Assembly (NCBI RefSeq): GCF_010993705.1
Contig: NZ_WOFO01000002.1
Coordinates: 310,001-374,000 of the forward strand
Source: Cyclobacterium sp. SYSU L10401
GTDB lineage: Bacteria > Bacteroidota > Bacteroidia > Cytophagales > Cyclobacteriaceae
DNA: 64,000 bases
Reading direction: 5' to 3'
The translations under genes and the position numbers were made by a program. Positions 46,423 to 56,084 of the stretch are shown in pieces (position 1 is the stretch's first letter; the number at the start of each line of letters is the position of its first letter). The notes below the pieces were generated by a model. It was given only the letters and a program-made list of their open reading frames with translations, was not told the DNA's origin and did not search any database.

Positions 46423-47853
46423 ATGGAACCTATTATTTACGCCATCAACGATATCATCTGGAGCAATGCCCTGATCGTCCTTTGTTTGGCAGCCGGAGTA
46501 TATTTTTCCATCATCACCAAATTTCTTCAAATCAGGTACTTTCGGGAGATGATCAAACTTTTGTTTGGAGGAGAATCTTCCGACAAAGGTGTCAGCTCAT
46601 TTCAGGCATTTGCCATTGCCATTTCAGGAAGGGTGGGCACAGGAAATATAGCCGGAGTAGCAACGGCCATCGCCATGGGAGGTCCGGGAGCCGTTTTCTG
46701 GATGTGGATCATTGCTTTTCTGGGGAGTGCCTCTGCATTTATAGAAGCGACACTGGGGCAGATGTTCAAAGAAATCAAGGGGGGGCAGTACCGGGGTGGG
46801 CCGGCCTTTTACATTGAAAAAGGTTTGGGCATCCGCTGGTATGCCATGCTTTTTGCTTTTGCAACCATTCTCAGTACTGCTTTTTTTCTGCCCGGAGTTC
46901 AAAGCAATAGTATTGCCTTGAGTGTGGAAAATGCCTTTCAAATCCCGGTATGGGTGACCGGATTGGTGATTTGCTTTTTCCTTGCGCTGATCATCTTCGG
47001 CGGGGTAAAAAGAATCGGTAAGGTAGCGGAAATCGTCGTACCCTTTATGGCCGCTGCCTACATCCTCATGGCTGTAATCATCATGGCGCTTAATTTTACG
47101 GAGATTCCTGGTGTGATCAAACTCATCGTTTTATCCGCATTTAATCTGGATGCCACATTCGGGGGTATATTTGGCATGGCCATTTCCTGGGGAATCAAAA
47201 GGGGAATATACAGCAATGAGGCCGGTCAGGGAACCGCCCCGCATGCCGCCGCCGCCGCAGAGGTGAGCCATCCTGTCAAACAGGGTTTGGTTCAGGCATT
47301 TTCTGTTTATGTTGACACCTTATTTATATGTACTGCCACTGCCTTCATGATCTTATTTACCGGGCAATACAATGTGATCAATCCTGAAGGTGGGTTTATC
47401 GTGGAGAATCTCCCCGGCGTCCCATTTGGACCGGAATTTACACAGTTTGCCATCAGTGAGCATTTCCCCAACCTGGGCCCTGGCTTTATTGCCATTGCAT
47501 TGGCATTTTTTGCTTTCACCACCATCATGGCTTATTACTATATTGCAGAGACCAACCTGAGTTTTTTACAAAGGGATAGTAACCAGAAATGGCCCCTGTT
47601 TATGTTGAGGGTGCTGATATTAGTGGCCACATTTTATGGCACCATTCGGACGGCTGCATTGGCCTGGACCCTTGGAGACATTGGGGTGGGTATGATGGCC
47701 TGGCTAAACATCATTGCCATTTTTCTTTTGCGAAAACCGGCCATGGCAGCTTTGCGGGATTATATGGACCAAAGAAAAAGAGGCCTGGACCCCACCTTCA
47801 ATTCCGATACCCTGAATGTGAAAAATACGGAAGAATGGGATAAAATCGATTAA
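46423..47853 (+). CDS. Alanine/glycine:cation symporter (AGCS family)
   Basis: The 476-residue membrane protein has about 11 hydrophobic segments. It contains AGCS hallmarks such as SSFQAFAIAISGRVGTGNIAGVATAI near the N-terminus and GIKRGIYSNEAGQGTAPHAAAAAEV in the middle. Members import alanine or glycine with sodium ions. The positively charged C-terminal tail is cytosolic. It is monocistronic in appearance; the acyl-CoA oxidase-like gene follows after 118 bases. Confidence 0.93.
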   Translation: MEPIIYAINDIIWSNALIVLCLAAGVYFSIITKFLQIRYFREMIKLLFGGESSDKGVSSFQAFAIAISGRVGTGNIAGVATAIAMGGPGAVFWMWIIAFLGSASAFIEATLGQMFKEIKGGQYRGGPAFYIEKGLGIRWYAMLFAFATILSTAFFLPGVQSNSIALSVENAFQIPVWVTGLVICFFLALIIFGGVKRIGKVAEIVVPFMAAAYILMAVIIMALNFTEIPGVIKLIVLSAFNLDATFGGIFGMAISWGIKRGIYSNEAGQGTAPHAAAAAEVSHPVKQGLVQAFSVYVDTLFICTATAFMILFTGQYNVINPEGGFIVENLPGVPFGPEFTQFAISEHFPNLGPGFIAIALAFFAFTTIMAYYYIAETNLSFLQRDSNQKWPLFMLRVLILVATFYGTIRTAALAWTLGDIGVGMMAWLNIIAIFLLRKPAMAALRDYMDQRKRGLDPTFNSDTLNVKNTEEWDKID

Positions 47854-47971
47854 TTTTCCATTTCGTTCCCCACATTTGGACTTTTATTTATTGGCATTCC
47901 TTACCTATATTTTTAACTTTTGGTAAGAAATTTGATTTGGTTAGAATTATTTTCTTATCTTTTTAAGAATA

Positions 47972-50290
47972 ATGAAGACCAAAATCAAAGGCATGCAACA
48001 AACCCTTTCTCAACCCACCCCTGGAAGCATGGTATTGCTTCCTATTCTTTACATGGTATGGTCCGACACCCTGCTATCTGACCAGGAGCTGACGGCGCTG
48101 ATGCGATTTTTAGATAAAATTGACTGGCTCAGTGATGCAGACCGGGATTACCTCAAAAACAGGCTCAATCCAGAGTCGCCACCAAACCGGGAAGAACTGG
48201 AATCCTGGTGGCAAAACATCAAAGGAGCGGTAACAGAAGACAAAAACTATCCGGATATGGCTTCCGTAGGCATAGATTTGCTTACCAAAAATGCGCCCGA
48301 AGAAGCCCACACATTCCCCCTGGAAAAGGTAAAGAAGGAGTTGGCTGATTTGGAAAAACAACTGGGGATAGTCGGAAAATCCGCTGCCCTCATATTTAAA
48401 TCTGATCACCACAATATCTCCACCAGCTACCAAACCCAGCAGGCGTTTGACATAGACCGGTTGACATCCCTGCTAGACGGTTCAAGGAAACCACTGATCG
48501 ATGAATTGAAAGCCTTTATTGCCACAAAAGAGTTTGATTACGTAAGGCCTGATGATCTGGAAAATTACAGAAATCAGGTGTTAGACTGGTGCAAAATACT
48601 GGCTGATAAGGGATATGGTGCCATTGGATATCCAAAAGCCTACGGTGGTAAAGACGACATGGAGGGCTATTTCACTGTCATGGAAACATTGAGTTACCGG
48701 GATTTAAGCATGGTGATTAAGTTTGGAGTTCAATTTGGACTTTGGGGCATGAGTATACTTTCCTTGGGAACAAAAAAGCACCATGATCGCTACCTCCGTG
48801 ACATAGGTAAACTTGAACTTCCCGGATGTTTTGCCATGACTGAAACCAATCATGGTTCCAATGTCAAAGGCATTGAAACGACGGCCACCTATGATCATGC
48901 GGACCGGACTTTTACGATCCATACCCCACATGTTAATGCCAGAAAGGAATATATTGGCAATGCTGCCCTGCATGGCCGTATGGCGACGGTTTTTGCCAAG
49001 TTGATTATTGAGGGTAAGGATTATGGTGTCAGTACCTTCATTGTGCCTTTAAGAGACCAGGATGGTAATACCTTACCGGGGATTGAAATTGAAGATTGTG
49101 GCAGAAAAATGGGCCTTAATGGGGTAGACAATGGGCTGATTTCCTTTAATCAGGTGGTTGTTCCCAGAGAAAACATGTTGGACCGGTTTTCTTCCGTAGA
49201 TGAGCAGGGGAAATTTCAAAGCCCCATAGCAGGAGATAACAAACGTTTTTTCACCATGCTGGGCACCCTGGTGGGTGGAAGAATCGGCATACCCAGGTCT
49301 GCGAATGCTGCTGCCAAGTCAGGCCTTACCATTGCCATCAGGTATGGCGATCAGCGCAGGCAGTTTGGGCCTGAGGGAGGAGAGGAAATACCCATTCTCA
49401 ACTACCGCATGCACCAACGCAGGCTGATTCCCCTATTGGCCAAGACCTATGCCTGTCATTTTGCATTGGAATATGTTACTTCCCGATTTTTAAACCGGAA
49501 GGAAGAAGAAATGCAGGAAATTGAAGCGCTGGCTGCAGGAATGAAAGCCTACGTCACCTGGCACAATACCGCCACCCTGCAAGAGTGCAGGGAAGCTTGC
49601 GGGGGTAAAGGCTACCTGTCCGAAAACCGGATTGATGCCTTAAAAAACGATACCGATGTCTATACCACCTTTGAAGGGGATAATACGGTACTCATGCAAT
49701 TGGTAGCCAAAAGCCGCTTGAGTGCCTATAAGGAGCAGTTTGAGAACATGAACCTTTTCACCATTATCAATTATGTTGCGGCCAAAACAAAAACATCTAT
49801 CACCGAAAAAAATCCGCTGATTATCCGGAATACCGATGAGCAACACTTGTTGGATCCTGATTTTCATCTGAGTGCATTTGAATACCGGGAAAACAGTATA
49901 CTGGATTCAGCAGCCAAAAGATTGAAAAGGCTCATGGATGAAGGAATGGATCCATTTGATGCCGTAAACGTATCCCAGCATCACTTGTTTACCATGGGAG
50001 AAGCATTCATTGAGCGGGTGGTCCTGGAAAAATTTCTTGAAAAAATAGCCGCAGAGACAGATCCCAAAATCAAGGAAGTGTTGAAAAAATTATGTGACCT
50101 GTATGCTTTGTACCAAATGGAAAAACACAAGGGTTGGTATCTGGAACAAGGATACATGGAAGGCGTTAAAACAAAGGCTATCCGGAAAATGGTCAACCAG
50201 CTTTGTTGGGAAATACGAAAAGATGCGGTACCGCTTGTCAATGCTTTTAATATTCCCGATCCCTGTCTTTCAGCCCCCATTGCCATGTAA
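47972..50290 (+). CDS. Acyl-CoA dehydrogenase/oxidase family flavoprotein
   Basis: The 772-residue protein is longer than ordinary acyl-CoA dehydrogenases (about 380) and has the layout of acyl-CoA oxidases. A helical N-terminal extension of about 150 residues is followed by the FAD-binding core (CFAMTETNHGSNVKGIET) and the C-terminal helical domain with CREACGGKGYLSENR and TTFEGDNTVLMQLVAK, where the Glu near TFEGDN is the usual catalytic base. It would oxidise fatty acyl-CoA in beta-oxidation; oxygen versus electron-transfer-flavoprotein as acceptor is undetermined. The next gene starts 9 bases later. Confidence 0.9.
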   Translation: MKTKIKGMQQTLSQPTPGSMVLLPILYMVWSDTLLSDQELTALMRFLDKIDWLSDADRDYLKNRLNPESPPNREELESWWQNIKGAVTEDKNYPDMASVGIDLLTKNAPEEAHTFPLEKVKKELADLEKQLGIVGKSAALIFKSDHHNISTSYQTQQAFDIDRLTSLLDGSRKPLIDELKAFIATKEFDYVRPDDLENYRNQVLDWCKILADKGYGAIGYPKAYGGKDDMEGYFTVMETLSYRDLSMVIKFGVQFGLWGMSILSLGTKKHHDRYLRDIGKLELPGCFAMTETNHGSNVKGIETTATYDHADRTFTIHTPHVNARKEYIGNAALHGRMATVFAKLIIEGKDYGVSTFIVPLRDQDGNTLPGIEIEDCGRKMGLNGVDNGLISFNQVVVPRENMLDRFSSVDEQGKFQSPIAGDNKRFFTMLGTLVGGRIGIPRSANAAAKSGLTIAIRYGDQRRQFGPEGGEEIPILNYRMHQRRLIPLLAKTYACHFALEYVTSRFLNRKEEEMQEIEALAAGMKAYVTWHNTATLQECREACGGKGYLSENRIDALKNDTDVYTTFEGDNTVLMQLVAKSRLSAYKEQFENMNLFTIINYVAAKTKTSITEKNPLIIRNTDEQHLLDPDFHLSAFEYRENSILDSAAKRLKRLMDEGMDPFDAVNVSQHHLFTMGEAFIERVVLEKFLEKIAAETDPKIKEVLKKLCDLYALYQMEKHKGWYLEQGYMEGVKTKAIRKMVNQLCWEIRKDAVPLVNAFNIPDPCLSAPIAM

Positions 50291-50299
50291 ACCTATTTT

Positions 50300-52069
50300 A
50301 TGAATGAAATAATTGTATTTGCCATACTTGGCCTTTCCCTTATCTTTTTTGTCTGGGGCAAAATCAGGTATGACCTGGTGGCATTATTGGCCCTGATCAT
50401 CCTCGCAATTCTTGGCTTAATCCCTTTTGAGAAGGCTTTCTTAGGGTTTGGACACCCTGCTGTCATCACCGTGGCAGCAGTTTTGATCGTCAGCAAGAGC
50501 CTGGAATATTCCGGACTGGTGAACCTGATCGTCAGGATTATGGAAAAGGTCGGTAGCAACCCAACTTTACAAGTGGCTTCTATGTCGGGTATAGTAGCCC
50601 TTTTATCCGGTTTTATGAACAATGTGGGTGCTTTGGCCATTTTTATTCCTGTTGCCATTCAAATCGCCAGAAAGAATGATTATCCACCCTCTCTGGTACT
50701 GATGCCCATAGCCTTTGCTTCCCTGCTTGGGGGCATGACCACACTAATCGGCACCCCCCCCAACATCATTATAGCAGCTTTCAGGTCTACCAATGGAGGC
50801 CCGGCATTCAGCATGTTTGACTTTGCCCCTGTGGGTGCAGGCCTTACCATTGCCGGACTGATTTTTATTTCCCTGATAGGATGGCGACTGCTCCCCACAA
50901 GGCGATCAAAACAATCCGGGGAGGATTTGTTTCAGATAAAAAATTATATCACCGAGGTGAGGGTCACCGATGATTCAGATTTAATCGGCACAAATATTCA
51001 ACAACTTACAAAAGATAAAGACATCGATATCAAGGTACTGGGGATCGTCCGTCATAAAGAAAGGATACATGCTCCAGGGCCCTACCACATGTTTAAAGCG
51101 GATGATATCCTTATCCTGGAATCCGGAACCGACGATCTGAAAGAATTGATCAGCAATGCTGAATTGGAAATGGTAGGGCATGAGGATTTTGTAGAATCGG
51201 TAAAAGAAAAAACCGAAATCGTCATCACTGAAGGAATCATACAAGCCAATTCCCCTCTGGTGGGTCAGACTGCAGCCAACCTGCACATGCGATCCAGGTA
51301 TGATGTCAATTTGCTGGCTTTGTCCCGGGGAGACCGGACCATCATCAAAAGAATTGACCATGAAGTATTCCGCTCCGGGGATGTCCTGATGCTTCAGATG
51401 CGGGAGGAGCAACTTTCGGAAACCCTGGATGAAATGAAATGCCTGCCTTTGGCCAGCAGGAGCCTGGACATAGGAAAACCAAAACAAACCCTGCTAGCCA
51501 TTGGCATTTTTGTTACTGCCATCATTTCTGCTGTCGTTGGTTGGTTACCGGTAGAAATTGCCTTCACATTGGCCGCCATGGCCATGGTATTTAGCAGGAT
51601 TCTGCCTTTAAAGGATTTTTACACCAGCATTGACTGGCCGGTTATTGTTCTTTTGGGGGCAATGATCCCTGTTGGAGAGGCTTTTGAAACCAGCGGAGCC
51701 GCTGCAACAGTCACCCGGCTGATGTTGGTTTATTCCGATATTTTCCCAGCCTGGTCCATGCTGATTGTGATCATGCTGACTACGATGTTACTTTCCGCTT
51801 TGATCAACAATGCCGCTACGGTAGTATTGATGGCCCCTATTGGTCTGCAGATTGCCTACAGCATGGAGCTTTCCGCCGATCCTTTTCTGATGAGCATTGC
51901 AGTGGGTGCATCCGCTTCATTCCTGACTCCGATTGGCCACCAATCCAATACCCTGGTCATGGGGCCCGGGGGATACCGCTTTGCGGATTATATGAAACCC
52001 GGTCTACCCTTGACCCTACTGGTACTGGCCCTGGGCGTTCCTCTGATTCTGTGGATTTGGCCGCTATAG
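50300..52069 (+). CDS. SLC13/DASS-type transporter with two RCK_C (TrkA-C) domains
   Basis: The 589-residue membrane protein has the DASS fold: N-terminal helices with HPAVITVAAVLIVSK, a central LLSGFMNNVGALAIFIPVA and GGMTTLIGTPPNIIIAAF, and a second copy in the C-terminal half (LLSALINNAATVVLMAPIG, FLTPIGHQSNTLVMGPGGY). Between the halves lie two soluble RCK_C domains (about residues 210-395). Homologues transport di- or tricarboxylates, sulfate or other anions, possibly regulated by ligand binding to RCK_C. It follows the oxidase gene by 9 bases, but the functional link is unclear. Confidence 0.9.
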   Translation: MNEIIVFAILGLSLIFFVWGKIRYDLVALLALIILAILGLIPFEKAFLGFGHPAVITVAAVLIVSKSLEYSGLVNLIVRIMEKVGSNPTLQVASMSGIVALLSGFMNNVGALAIFIPVAIQIARKNDYPPSLVLMPIAFASLLGGMTTLIGTPPNIIIAAFRSTNGGPAFSMFDFAPVGAGLTIAGLIFISLIGWRLLPTRRSKQSGEDLFQIKNYITEVRVTDDSDLIGTNIQQLTKDKDIDIKVLGIVRHKERIHAPGPYHMFKADDILILESGTDDLKELISNAELEMVGHEDFVESVKEKTEIVITEGIIQANSPLVGQTAANLHMRSRYDVNLLALSRGDRTIIKRIDHEVFRSGDVLMLQMREEQLSETLDEMKCLPLASRSLDIGKPKQTLLAIGIFVTAIISAVVGWLPVEIAFTLAAMAMVFSRILPLKDFYTSIDWPVIVLLGAMIPVGEAFETSGAAATVTRLMLVYSDIFPAWSMLIVIMLTTMLLSALINNAATVVLMAPIGLQIAYSMELSADPFLMSIAVGASASFLTPIGHQSNTLVMGPGGYRFADYMKPGLPLTLLVLALGVPLILWIWPL

Positions 52070-52201
52070 GATAGAATAAATACTACCTGTCCAAATGGCA
52101 AAATGACCCTGGTATAATCAAATAATAGCTGATTAATGGACCGTTTTATCTGCCCTGCATAACAGGTCAATTATTCCACCCGGAGAAATCCAGATTTCCT
52201 A

Positions 52202-53665
52202 TTACTCAGCATCAATCTCAGACGCATACAATTTGAAAACCGGGTTTGGTCTGTGGCTGGACTCCATCAATGCTTTCAGTTCCTCTACCCGTTCCGGATA
52301 TTGATCCGCCAGGTTGTTTTGTTCTCCGGGATCTTCTGTCAGGTTGTACAATTCAATGGGGGAATTTGGATCTTTATTTAGATTGAGCCTAATGGCTTTC
52401 CAATCGCCTTTACGAACCGCTTGTTTACCACCCTGTTCGATAAACTCCCAATAAAGGTACTTGTGTTGGGCTTGCTCCTCCGATTTCCCCAGGAGCGCGG
52501 TAGCAAACGAAATTCCATCCGTATTTTCGGGAATTTCCGAACCAGTCAGTTCAGCCAGCGTGGCATACACATCCCAAAAAGCAGATGGATGATCGTTGCT
52601 ACCTGATTGGATTTTCCCGGGCCAATTGGCAATCATGGGTACCCGAATGCCGCCTTCGTATAAGTCACGCTTGTGGCCCCTGAAAGGGCCGTTGCTGTTA
52701 AAAAAATCCGGATCAGCGCCTCCTTCCAGGTGAGGGCCATTGTCGGAAGTAAATATCACCAGGGTATTTTCTCTTAAGCCTAGCTGGTCCAGCTTAGCCA
52801 GTATTTCCCCCACCTGCTTGTCCAACAGTTCGACCATGGCCACAAAAGCAGCCCGGGGGTTTTCCTGGGACATATAGCCTCCTATTTTATAGGTAGGACC
52901 TTCGTCCACACCCTGATAGGGTGTCTCTTCAAACCTACCCACATGCTCGGCCATTTCTTCCTCAGGAGCAATAAGCTCCGCATGGGGAATGATGCTGGGT
53001 ACATATAGAAAAAAGGGATTGTTTTGGTTGTCATCTATAAATTTAAGCGTCTGTTCGTGGATCAGGTTGGGTGCATAAAGTTCCAGACTTGTGCCGGCAT
53101 TTTCTTCCAACACCACTGAGTCCTGGTTGTGCCAAAGGTGGTAGGGGTAGTAATTATGCCCCATACGCTGGCAATTGTATCCGTAAAAAACATCCACCCC
53201 CTGATTATTGGGGTCTCCTTCCGAACCGGGATAACCCAGCCCCCACTTTCCAAAGGCACCAGTGGTATAGCCGCTGGCTTTCAGGGATTCGAAAACGGTT
53301 AAAACGGAGTCCGGTAAGGGATACTGACCTTCGGGTTGAATTTCGTAGTTACCTCTTACCGGTGCATGCCCGGTATGCAGGCCGGAGACCAGGGTACTGC
53401 GGGAGGGAGCGCAGACGGTAGAACCGGAATAATGTTGTGTGAAAAACATGCCTTCTGCAGCCAGTTTATCCAGGTTAGGCGTTTCTATGTATTCCTGCCC
53501 GGTAAATCCCAAATCCCCGTAACCCAGGTCATCGGCCAGGATGTAAACAATATTTGGATTGGTAGTTTGGGATGCCTCATCCTGAAGGGTTTTATCCCCC
53601 GATCCCGAAGAACAGGAATAAAGCCCAATGGCCAGAAAAAGGCCTAAACATGTGGAGCCTTGCAT
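52202..53665 (-). CDS. Lipoprotein arylsulfatase-type sulfatase (type I, S1 family)
   Basis: The 487-residue enzyme carries the formylglycine signature VCAPSRSTLVSG, with Cys85 as the residue to be converted. Metal ligands ADDLGYGDLG (Asp45-Asp46) and VIFTSDNGPHLEGG and the GKWGLG lysine block are also seen. The N-terminus resembles a lipoprotein signal with a cysteine near residue 18 (IGLYSCSSG), so it is likely anchored in the envelope. It removes sulfate from sulfated glycans or other sulfate esters; subfamily and substrate cannot be assigned by eye. No sulfatase-maturating enzyme gene lies in the window. Confidence 0.93.
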   Translation of the reverse strand: MQGSTCLGLFLAIGLYSCSSGSGDKTLQDEASQTTNPNIVYILADDLGYGDLGFTGQEYIETPNLDKLAAEGMFFTQHYSGSTVCAPSRSTLVSGLHTGHAPVRGNYEIQPEGQYPLPDSVLTVFESLKASGYTTGAFGKWGLGYPGSEGDPNNQGVDVFYGYNCQRMGHNYYPYHLWHNQDSVVLEENAGTSLELYAPNLIHEQTLKFIDDNQNNPFFLYVPSIIPHAELIAPEEEMAEHVGRFEETPYQGVDEGPTYKIGGYMSQENPRAAFVAMVELLDKQVGEILAKLDQLGLRENTLVIFTSDNGPHLEGGADPDFFNSNGPFRGHKRDLYEGGIRVPMIANWPGKIQSGSNDHPSAFWDVYATLAELTGSEIPENTDGISFATALLGKSEEQAQHKYLYWEFIEQGGKQAVRKGDWKAIRLNLNKDPNSPIELYNLTEDPGEQNNLADQYPERVEELKALMESSHRPNPVFKLYASEIDAE

Positions 53666-53856
53666 GATTGATTATTTTAGGAAACGTTAAAGGGGTAACT
53701 TAGCAATATTTTTCCGAAAAAGGAAAGACAGCTTTTATTTGGATACATTTTCGAAGATGATTTTTTCATCCATATCGGTTCAACAATTAGCGTGGGGAAA
53801 ATCATGGTGCTCTTTGACTTCATTTGCATATCACACCGGCTAGAATTTATTGTGTG

Positions 53857-54588
53857 CTACTTCTCAAATTGCTGCTGCATATCTTTTTTCAAGGTGATAA
53901 TTACCACTCCGTTTTTCGCTTTTTCACCATATTTATCGATCGCCCATTGGTCTTTTATGACCGACATGCCTGAAATGTCCTCTGAATTTATTTTCTCCAT
54001 ATCATCAATCTGAACCATTCCGTCAATTGTTGAAATTAACACCAACGGGCTGTTTTCAGAATCTACTGAAAGTCTGAGTTTTACCTTTGAATTTTTGCTG
54101 GCATCACCAGTTGATTTGCTTTCAGTGCCATTGACAATATCCAATGGCCCAACAGTCAATGGCTTATTGGAAAAATCATATTTATCAATATTACTGACAC
54201 CTTTCAGTTCCGAAAGCTCTTTTTGCTGGGTTGCGCTGAGTTCATTTTTAATGGCAACCAAAGTGGATAACTTTTTTTTCTTCAATGAATTTTCTAAGCT
54301 TAATACTATATCCAATTGCTTGGAAACTGCCTCAGGGTTGGGTTTGGTCTCGCTGAGCATTTTCTTTAACTTTGCAGAAGCTACATCCAGATCCAATTTG
54401 CCGTTAAAGAATGCTTTGGAACTTTGGTTATGTATTTTTTTGATTTTTTCTAACTGTTGGTCCGTAAGGGAAATGGCAAAACTGTTTTGAAATACCAGGT
54501 TGGCAGAATAAAGGTTTTCCTGAAATATATCCTGGGCATTGACTACACCTGAGCATAGTAATATCCCAATTATCAATAGCTTTTTCAT
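53857..54588 (-). CDS. Periplasmic Spy/CpxP-like (LTXXQ) protein with a plug-like C-terminal segment
   Basis: The 243-residue protein has a signal peptide (cleavage near VNAQD). Two LTXXQ-type motifs (LTDQQLEKI and LSATQQKEL) frame a helical hairpin as in Spy/CpxP/CnrX-type stress proteins. The C-terminal part ends with GMSVIKDQWAIDKYGEKAKNGVVIITLKK, which resembles the end of TonB plug domains (YGxxgxNGVIxIxTK). It is the last gene of a three-gene unit with an ECF sigma factor and a small membrane protein. Sensing of envelope or metal stress is a likely role. Confidence 0.75.
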   Translation of the reverse strand: MKKLLIIGILLCSGVVNAQDIFQENLYSANLVFQNSFAISLTDQQLEKIKKIHNQSSKAFFNGKLDLDVASAKLKKMLSETKPNPEAVSKQLDIVLSLENSLKKKKLSTLVAIKNELSATQQKELSELKGVSNIDKYDFSNKPLTVGPLDIVNGTESKSTGDASKNSKVKLRLSVDSENSPLVLISTIDGMVQIDDMEKINSEDISGMSVIKDQWAIDKYGEKAKNGVVIITLKKDMQQQFEK

Positions 54589-54604
54589 GTAAATTAAATT
54601 TTGG

Positions 54605-54931
54605 TTAAAAATCCGTCAAAAGGGAAGAAGTTGGGGATTCCCAAGATTCCAATTCGGTAGTGGATTCGATTTTGAATTGGAGCTCATTGTTTTGTCCTTC
54701 CTCCAGGGTAATGATGATTACGTCGTGATCCAAATGTTGGATGGATCCATCCCCCCTGTAAAACCAGGCCAATAAAGCCAATGAAGCGGCAATTCCTATT
54801 GGAATCAAACCCCATGATTTAGATTTTCTGATTTTTGGAAATTGGGGAACCCCAATTGCCGAATCCTTTGCTTTCATTTCGCTAAATAAATCCTGAAAGT
54901 CTTGGTCTTCGGAATTATCTATTGTTTTCAT
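54605..54931 (-). CDS. Putative small anti-sigma factor (single membrane helix)
   Basis: The 108-residue protein has an acidic N-terminal cytosolic region (about residues 1-40), one membrane helix at about 44-62 (LIPIGIAASLALLAWFY), and a short periplasmic tail of about 45 residues. It overlaps the ECF sigma gene by 17 bases and precedes the Spy-like gene by 16 bases. By position and topology it is a candidate anti-sigma factor. No zinc-binding HxxxCxxC motif of the ZAS class is present, so this is inference. Confidence 0.6.
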   Translation of the reverse strand: MKTIDNSEDQDFQDLFSEMKAKDSAIGVPQFPKIRKSKSWGLIPIGIAASLALLAWFYRGDGSIQHLDHDVIIITLEEGQNNELQFKIESTTELESWESPTSSLLTDF

Positions 54932-55406
54932 GCAGTGTCTTTTTTAAGATAAGCTCTTTGAGGTTTCTTTTTCCTCTGTCATAATGAGTCCTAACTGAAC
55001 CGATACTGATTTCCATGATCTCGGCGGCTTTTTCCAAGGTCAGATTGTGATAGAAAACCAATAGCAAAACCTCCTTTTGTCTTTCTGGCAGCTTTTCTAT
55101 CAATTCTTCATGTGAAGCAGCATTGATTTCTTGCTCTGTTTCTGCTACATCAAATTCCGCTTCTAGTGAATAGGTGTTTTTCGCCTTCTTTTTCCATTCC
55201 AAAGCAGTAAACCGTATTACAGAAAACAGCCAGGTTTTAATTTGGGACTTTTCTTTATAGATGGCTTTCCCTTCGAGAATTTTCAAATAAACCTGTTGCA
55301 ACACATCCTTGGCCAAATCCTCATCAAATGAGCAGCACTGTCTTGACCAGTGGTAAGCTTCTTGGTGAAGTTCTTTAAGGAGGTTTTCCAGTTGCCGTTT
55401 TTTCAT
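54915..55406 (-). CDS. ECF-type RNA polymerase sigma factor
   Basis: The 163-residue protein has region 2 (around AKDVLQQVYLKILEGKA and TWLFSVIRFTALEWKKK) and region 4 with the HTH LTLEKAAEIMEISIGSVRTHYDRGK. This matches group IV sigma-70 factors. It is first in a unit with a putative anti-sigma factor and a Spy/CpxP-like protein, upstream of a metal-efflux cluster. It probably directs an envelope or metal stress regulon, likely including its own operon. Confidence 0.9.
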   Translation of the reverse strand: MKKRQLENLLKELHQEAYHWSRQCCSFDEDLAKDVLQQVYLKILEGKAIYKEKSQIKTWLFSVIRFTALEWKKKAKNTYSLEAEFDVAETEQEINAASHEELIEKLPERQKEVLLLVFYHNLTLEKAAEIMEISIGSVRTHYDRGKRNLKELILKKTLHENNR

Positions 55407-55559
55407 TCTTACCCATTAGTGCCTAAAAGTTAGTTTTATATGACAGGGGATACCTGTTTTTTAAAAAGATTTTTTATTTTACACATGTTTTTTTAGCCGT
55501 GATGGCTGCCGGTTTAAAAAATCGTTTTTCTAAATTTGCATACTAACCATTGTAAACGC

Positions 55560-56053
55560 CTAATCGGAAAAAATAAAACTGGCCCCAAAGGATACAATGG
55601 CTGCTTTTAAACCCGTATTGCGCGCATAATTACTATAATCGATCGTTAATCCCTTCAGACCAACTCTCCACAAATGAGCCGATGTAAAAATGTCTGTGTA
55701 TTTCATACCGAATCCAATCTGATTGGCATGGTAGGTGGAAAAGTCAAAATCAGAGGTATAGTTGCTTCTGGTAATTGGTTGGCCTTTTTTCGGGGAAAAT
55801 CCGCACGCAACATGACATAGTTTTTCATTGCATAGGACTGAAATGCAACTGATCACCAAATTTCCCTTTCCAACTTGATGCAGGGTGCACACCAGTCCGA
55901 ACCGGAAAATACCAAAATGATGTTTCGGTCGGTTTCTTGTGCCAATTTTTGGGCTTTATTGAGATCCAATTGCCATTCCTGGGCACTCACTATTGATACC
56001 TGAGCTAATAATAGCAAAAGGACAACTAAATAATTTTCTATTTTCATAGTCAT
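55560..56053 (-). pseudogene. Deletion scar: thioredoxin-family 5' remnant fused out of frame to a DUF3570 3' remnant
   Basis: The 5' part (56053 to about 55763) encodes a signal peptide and DWCAPCIKLEREIW of a thioredoxin-family protein. A TGA at 55853-55855 interrupts it, after which the same frame continues with thioredoxin-like AFQSYAMKNYVML and FPRKKANQLPEA. Near 55760-55770 homology switches to another frame, which reads RSNYTSDFDFSTYHANQIG to SFGASFIFSD, typical of the DUF3570 C-terminus. In Bacteroidota, thioredoxin, DUF4266 and DUF3570 genes commonly lie in that order. A deletion appears to have removed the intervening part. Neither product should be functional. Confidence 0.6.
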
Positions 56054-56084
56054 TCACTTAAGTGAAAATGTGCTTTATTAATGG

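Noticed and set aside
55560-55892. 110-residue ORF as an intact gene
   Set aside because: Only its C-terminal half matches DUF3570; the first half is an out-of-frame reading of thioredoxin sequence, so the ORF is an artefact of the deletion scar.
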